Position numbers and translations under genes: made by a program
Shown here: one piece after another, positions 61,001-64,000 of the stretch
How positions within the stretch are numbered: the stretch's first letter is position 1
Layout: each line of letters starts with the position of its first letter
The notes under the pieces: model-generated
Seen by the model: only the letters and a program-made list of their open reading frames with translations
The model's database searches: none
Told to the model about the DNA's origin: nothing
Assembly: GCA_028551475.1 (NCBI GenBank)
Contig: CM052358.1
Location: forward strand, 10,275,938 to 10,339,937
Length of the DNA: 64,000 nt
DNA from: Casuarina equisetifolia
Lineage: Eukaryota > Streptophyta > Magnoliopsida > Fagales > Casuarinaceae
Direction of reading: 5' to 3'

Positions 61001-62728
61001 TGAAATGGAAGAGAACCAAATTGAGTTCTTCATAGGCAAACTATATAACTATCATGTAATTGTAACAGCTGATAATTAAAAATAAAAAATAAAAAAAATA
61101 AAAAGTCACAATCGGTCAGTTCAAGGGTATGAGAAAAAGCAAAAAAAAAAGCAAAAAAAGAAAAAACTCTTAAACATTTTTAATTCTTCACAGGAATGAA
61201 AGAATAGAAACCATTCAAATGATTCACCCTCTTAAATTGTTGGGTTGAAGCCACCGCATATTCAAATCCAGCATTAACAGAAGACCAAAGCCAACAGAAG
61301 ACATCAACCTAATAAGTTCAAACCTGTAGTTCCTTTCTGCCATCTTCTAATATAACACAAATCCTGATCAATCAAACTATGTGACTACCTAAAAGGTTCA
61401 GCCCTAAAACTCTAGATATATAATCACAAGGATTCGATCAGTTTGCACGGCTATGAAAAGATAACAAATACGCATAAGAGAGAGAAAGGTTACCAGAATA
61501 ATCAGTGAAACACCCGGTAAACAAAGAAGTTGTTTGTGCAAGATATGAGGCAGCTTCATTAAGTGATGGTACAGAGGTAAACAGTAGGGGAATGAGCCCA
61601 TTATTTCTCAAACCTCCATCTGGTGCCTGAAAAGATGGAAGCTGTTATACAATAGCATTATACAATTGTAGCCTACGCAATCAGCATAGATTAAATAAAA
61701 AACCTACCATTGGATATTTTATTTCATTTACCAAGGTATACAAAACAATGATGACACAGCAACAAAAACCATAAACTATTTAGAATAGAACTCGGAAAAT
61801 ATGCAGCAAAGGACTAATATTGCCCCTGATCATTAGATCATATTCAGAAACCCCTAAGTGGAATGCACAATGGAACAAATGATAAAATATGTCAATCCCA
61901 TGGGTTCTCATGGTGAACATCACGCTACTAAGATGCAGAACTTTGACGTAGTATAAGTCACAACTGATATGAAAGTATACTAAACCAAGCTTGAAAAATC
62001 ATTCTCGCAGTCCTCCATATAAATAACAAGTATGTTTTCAGTTTAGATACTTAATCCTAGACAAATTCCAACACCTACATTGTAAGCAGGCCAAGTTCGT
62101 TTCAACGAGCAATTCTAAGAGTTTAATTATCCGATTCTTATAAATGGAAGCAGAGTCCCATCTTCCTAGAATGTGATGTCCCCACTCATTACACCCTTCG
62201 GTGGCAACTTATTCTTAAATCTAACATATACTGAAATACTGTTACTCGTCCCATTTCAATCAGCCACAGCTTCTGTGAAAAGCCAAGCACTATCAATAGT
62301 TTGTGTAAAACCAAGGCCAGAATGCAAAACACCCACGTCTTCCGTGACAAGGTTTGCTTAGTGCATTGACAAACAAGTGCCATAAGAACAATCTTTCTGC
62401 TTAAACTCGAAAGTGCAGGACACCAACAAGGCAAGATAATAAAAATCTAGGCCGAGAAATGAAACTCCGCGATTGAGAGCCCAATTCTAAGACTCCGCAT
62501 GAGGGCCCCCTTCCAATTCCAAAATCCAAACACGATGAAAAACAAATCCTAAACTTCACCTAAATATTAATACTATTACGAGAACTTTCTGGGGAATAAA
62601 ATTGGCGAGCATATAAATTTCTAAGAAGATCCTCGAAACTAACAAGCGTCAATAAATTTTGAGGCGGCAGAACTCACAACAGACGGTGCACTTGGCTCTC
62701 CCCGCTCACCGTTTATGGCTGGCCTCAT
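58096..62728 (-). CDS. Alpha/beta-hydrolase family protein (At2g44970-like), probable lipase/esterase, 8 exons
   Basis: Exons: 62728-62678, 61626-61494, 60980-60704, 59883-59755, 59664-59615, 59296-59199, 59123-58836, 58587-58096; 505 aa from MRPAINGERG. All junctions are GT..AG and in frame. The first third is variable and Ser-rich (exon 60980-60704). The hydrolase core follows: MVYLLVPGLFSNHGPLYF is the strand with the oxyanion region, KRVLLLGHSKGGVDAAAAL carries the nucleophile Ser in GHSKG, EKSDGLVTCRDAEVPGS probably carries the acid, and KLDHAWMVYSS the His. A triad of this type suggests an esterase or lipase; the substrate is unknown. The ATG at 62728 is the first in the conserved frame. 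An upstream exon (63129-62865) could extend the protein only if the frame differs from what is read here. The gene lies directly upstream of HUB1 in the same orientation. Confidence 0.88.
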
Positions 62729-62864
62729 TCGAACCAGTTTCTGATAAACAAATCACAAAAAAAGAATCAATAAAACAAGAAGGAAAGCAATTAGACATTC
62801 CTGATTGACATATTTACCAACAATTAGTAACAATGGCCTGAAATCTCAGATAATTTATACATAC

Positions 62865-63129
62865 TGTTAGCTGAATAATAAAAAAGCCTAAGAAATGGGA
62901 CAGTTTCAAGGAAGAATGACAGCGTATTCCACCCCCAAGGAAAGGGTGGTGCCTTCACGGCAAAGTAATGATGGGCGAAGCGTGTTCGGCAAACGGCGTC
63001 GAGAGTACGACTTTTCCGGCCTTCCCAGGTAGCAAGCCTTCGGCTTGGGCTAACACAATTACGTCGATTCTGAACCTTTAGATACAGAGGAGGCGAAGGC
63101 AGTATTCTTTTAAGCTGGTACGAACGCAT
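62865..63129 (-). other. 5' exon of the hydrolase gene: leader with long upstream ORF, or N-terminal exon out of frame
   Basis: An ATG at 63129 (context AGAATGCG) opens 88 codons (MRSYQLKRILPS... to ...RLFYYSAN) that end at a strong donor A|GTATGT. The next exon begins after TTTATCAG at 62740. The join leaves one base over, so the ORF would enter exon 2 in the wrong frame and stop after about a dozen codons, overlapping the main ATG. The encoded piece is basic and acid-poor at its start, like a targeting peptide. Either it is a leader with an overlapping upstream ORF, or a one-base difference hides a true N-terminus. Confidence 0.5.
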
Positions 63130-64000
63130 TCTCTGGGAGTTTCTTTTCCTTTTCAATACTTTCGCCTCCTGTGGGAGATCCTCATCGTCTAATTTTTGAC
63201 TTGATAGATGATCTAGTTTCGATAGAATTTCGTAAGTACAAGCAAAGCTCTACAACTAAAACATGTTAAAAAAAAATTAATATAAAATGTTACTCTTACT
63301 AATACATTTTCGGGTGCTCTGAGTCTTTGTCACAAGTCCTTCAACAAAACCTACCAATCCCAGTGAAGTTCATAAAAGAATCAATAATAAAGTTCAAGTT
63401 ATTGTCCAAGAAAAGCCGCATATCAACCATTTTGAAGATGTGAGAGGATTATAAAGCACAAAAGTATAATACACTTTTTTATTCTATGTTGAAAAAGCAA
63501 ACGAGATTATCTAAGCATATAAAAAGACTTATAATTTCTTCCATTTGGATTGACTTTTTGAAATGAAGTATAAACTCGCGACGCAAAAACATTTATTTTG
63601 GGCATCAAAGCTCTGACTAGTTCAAGGCTAGTGGACGATAGTTGCGAGTGGTGATTGTTCTAGATGTCCCTTAAATTCCTTGTAGGCATAAAAACATAAA
63701 TCATAAAGAATTAAATGTTAGTTCATTGTACGAGGTTATGTAATGTGAATTTATATAAATTATGTATAAATTAATATTTTCTACTTGGTAAGGCAATGTG
63801 ATTCTATTAATCCATTTTAATTATACACATGTAGTGCACATAATTCCCTTGTTGCATATATAATACAGGCTAATATAGACATCTATTTATCTTATAGACT
63901 TTGATAAGTAAAGTTATTTATATGGACAATTTATTTATTGGTTAAGTCCCCTTTTAGCTTTTCGTTTATATACACCATACATTGCTATAAGAAAAAATTT
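63130..64000. other. Promoter side of the hydrolase gene and intergenic DNA
   Basis: AT-rich sequence with no recognised gene; the first few hundred bases are the probable promoter of the minus-strand hydrolase gene. Confidence 0.5.

Noticed and set aside
1-64000. CRISPR arrays, operons, tRNA or rRNA genes
   Set aside because: None seen by eye; the gene structures are clearly those of a plant nuclear genome.

Overview
The window is nuclear DNA of a eudicot plant. The evidence is AT-rich intergenic DNA, genes with many GT..AG introns and T-rich acceptors, plant-specific families (AP2/ERF of the DREB type, UDP-glycosyltransferase with a PSPG box, P-class PPR protein, HUB1-type histone H2B ubiquitin ligase) and decayed Ty3/gypsy sequence. 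I cannot name the species. Exon borders were joined by hand by keeping the reading frame across GT..AG sites; no search was run.

Left part (1-19 kb): a two-exon RRM-like protein gene (minus, 4188-5331); a decayed Ty3/gypsy chromovirus-like pol region (7655-10300); a UGT72-type glucosyltransferase (plus, 12315-13736) whose frame is intact but has no ATG; a seven-exon type-A DnaJ/HSP40 gene (plus, 15231-19000) ending in a CAQQ prenylation motif.

Middle part (19-41 kb): mostly gene-poor. It holds one intronless DREB/ERF factor of the A-4 type (plus, 26613-27458), a 101-bp tandem duplication (34.4 kb), a broken ATG3 fragment that keeps its introns (37.4-38.7 kb) and a rearranged, broken copy of the HUB1 gene tail (39.3-40.4 kb).

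Right part (41-64 kb), all on the minus strand: a two-exon PPR gene (735 aa; its targeting peptide lies in a small upstream exon), a 19-exon HUB1 gene (890 aa, 46271-57021), and a multi-exon alpha/beta-hydrolase with a GHSKGG nucleophile motif (505 aa from 62728).

ERF034-like, HUB1-like and the hydrolase resemble Arabidopsis At2g44940, At2g44950 and At2g44970 (recalled locus numbers), so the right half looks like a conserved microsyntenic block into which a PPR gene and pseudogene debris have been placed. No operon-like system, CRISPR array, tRNA or rRNA was seen. The most unusual items are the UGT frame without a start codon, the internally deleted HUB1 duplicate, the ATG3 fragment and the frame conflict at the 5' exon of the hydrolase gene.
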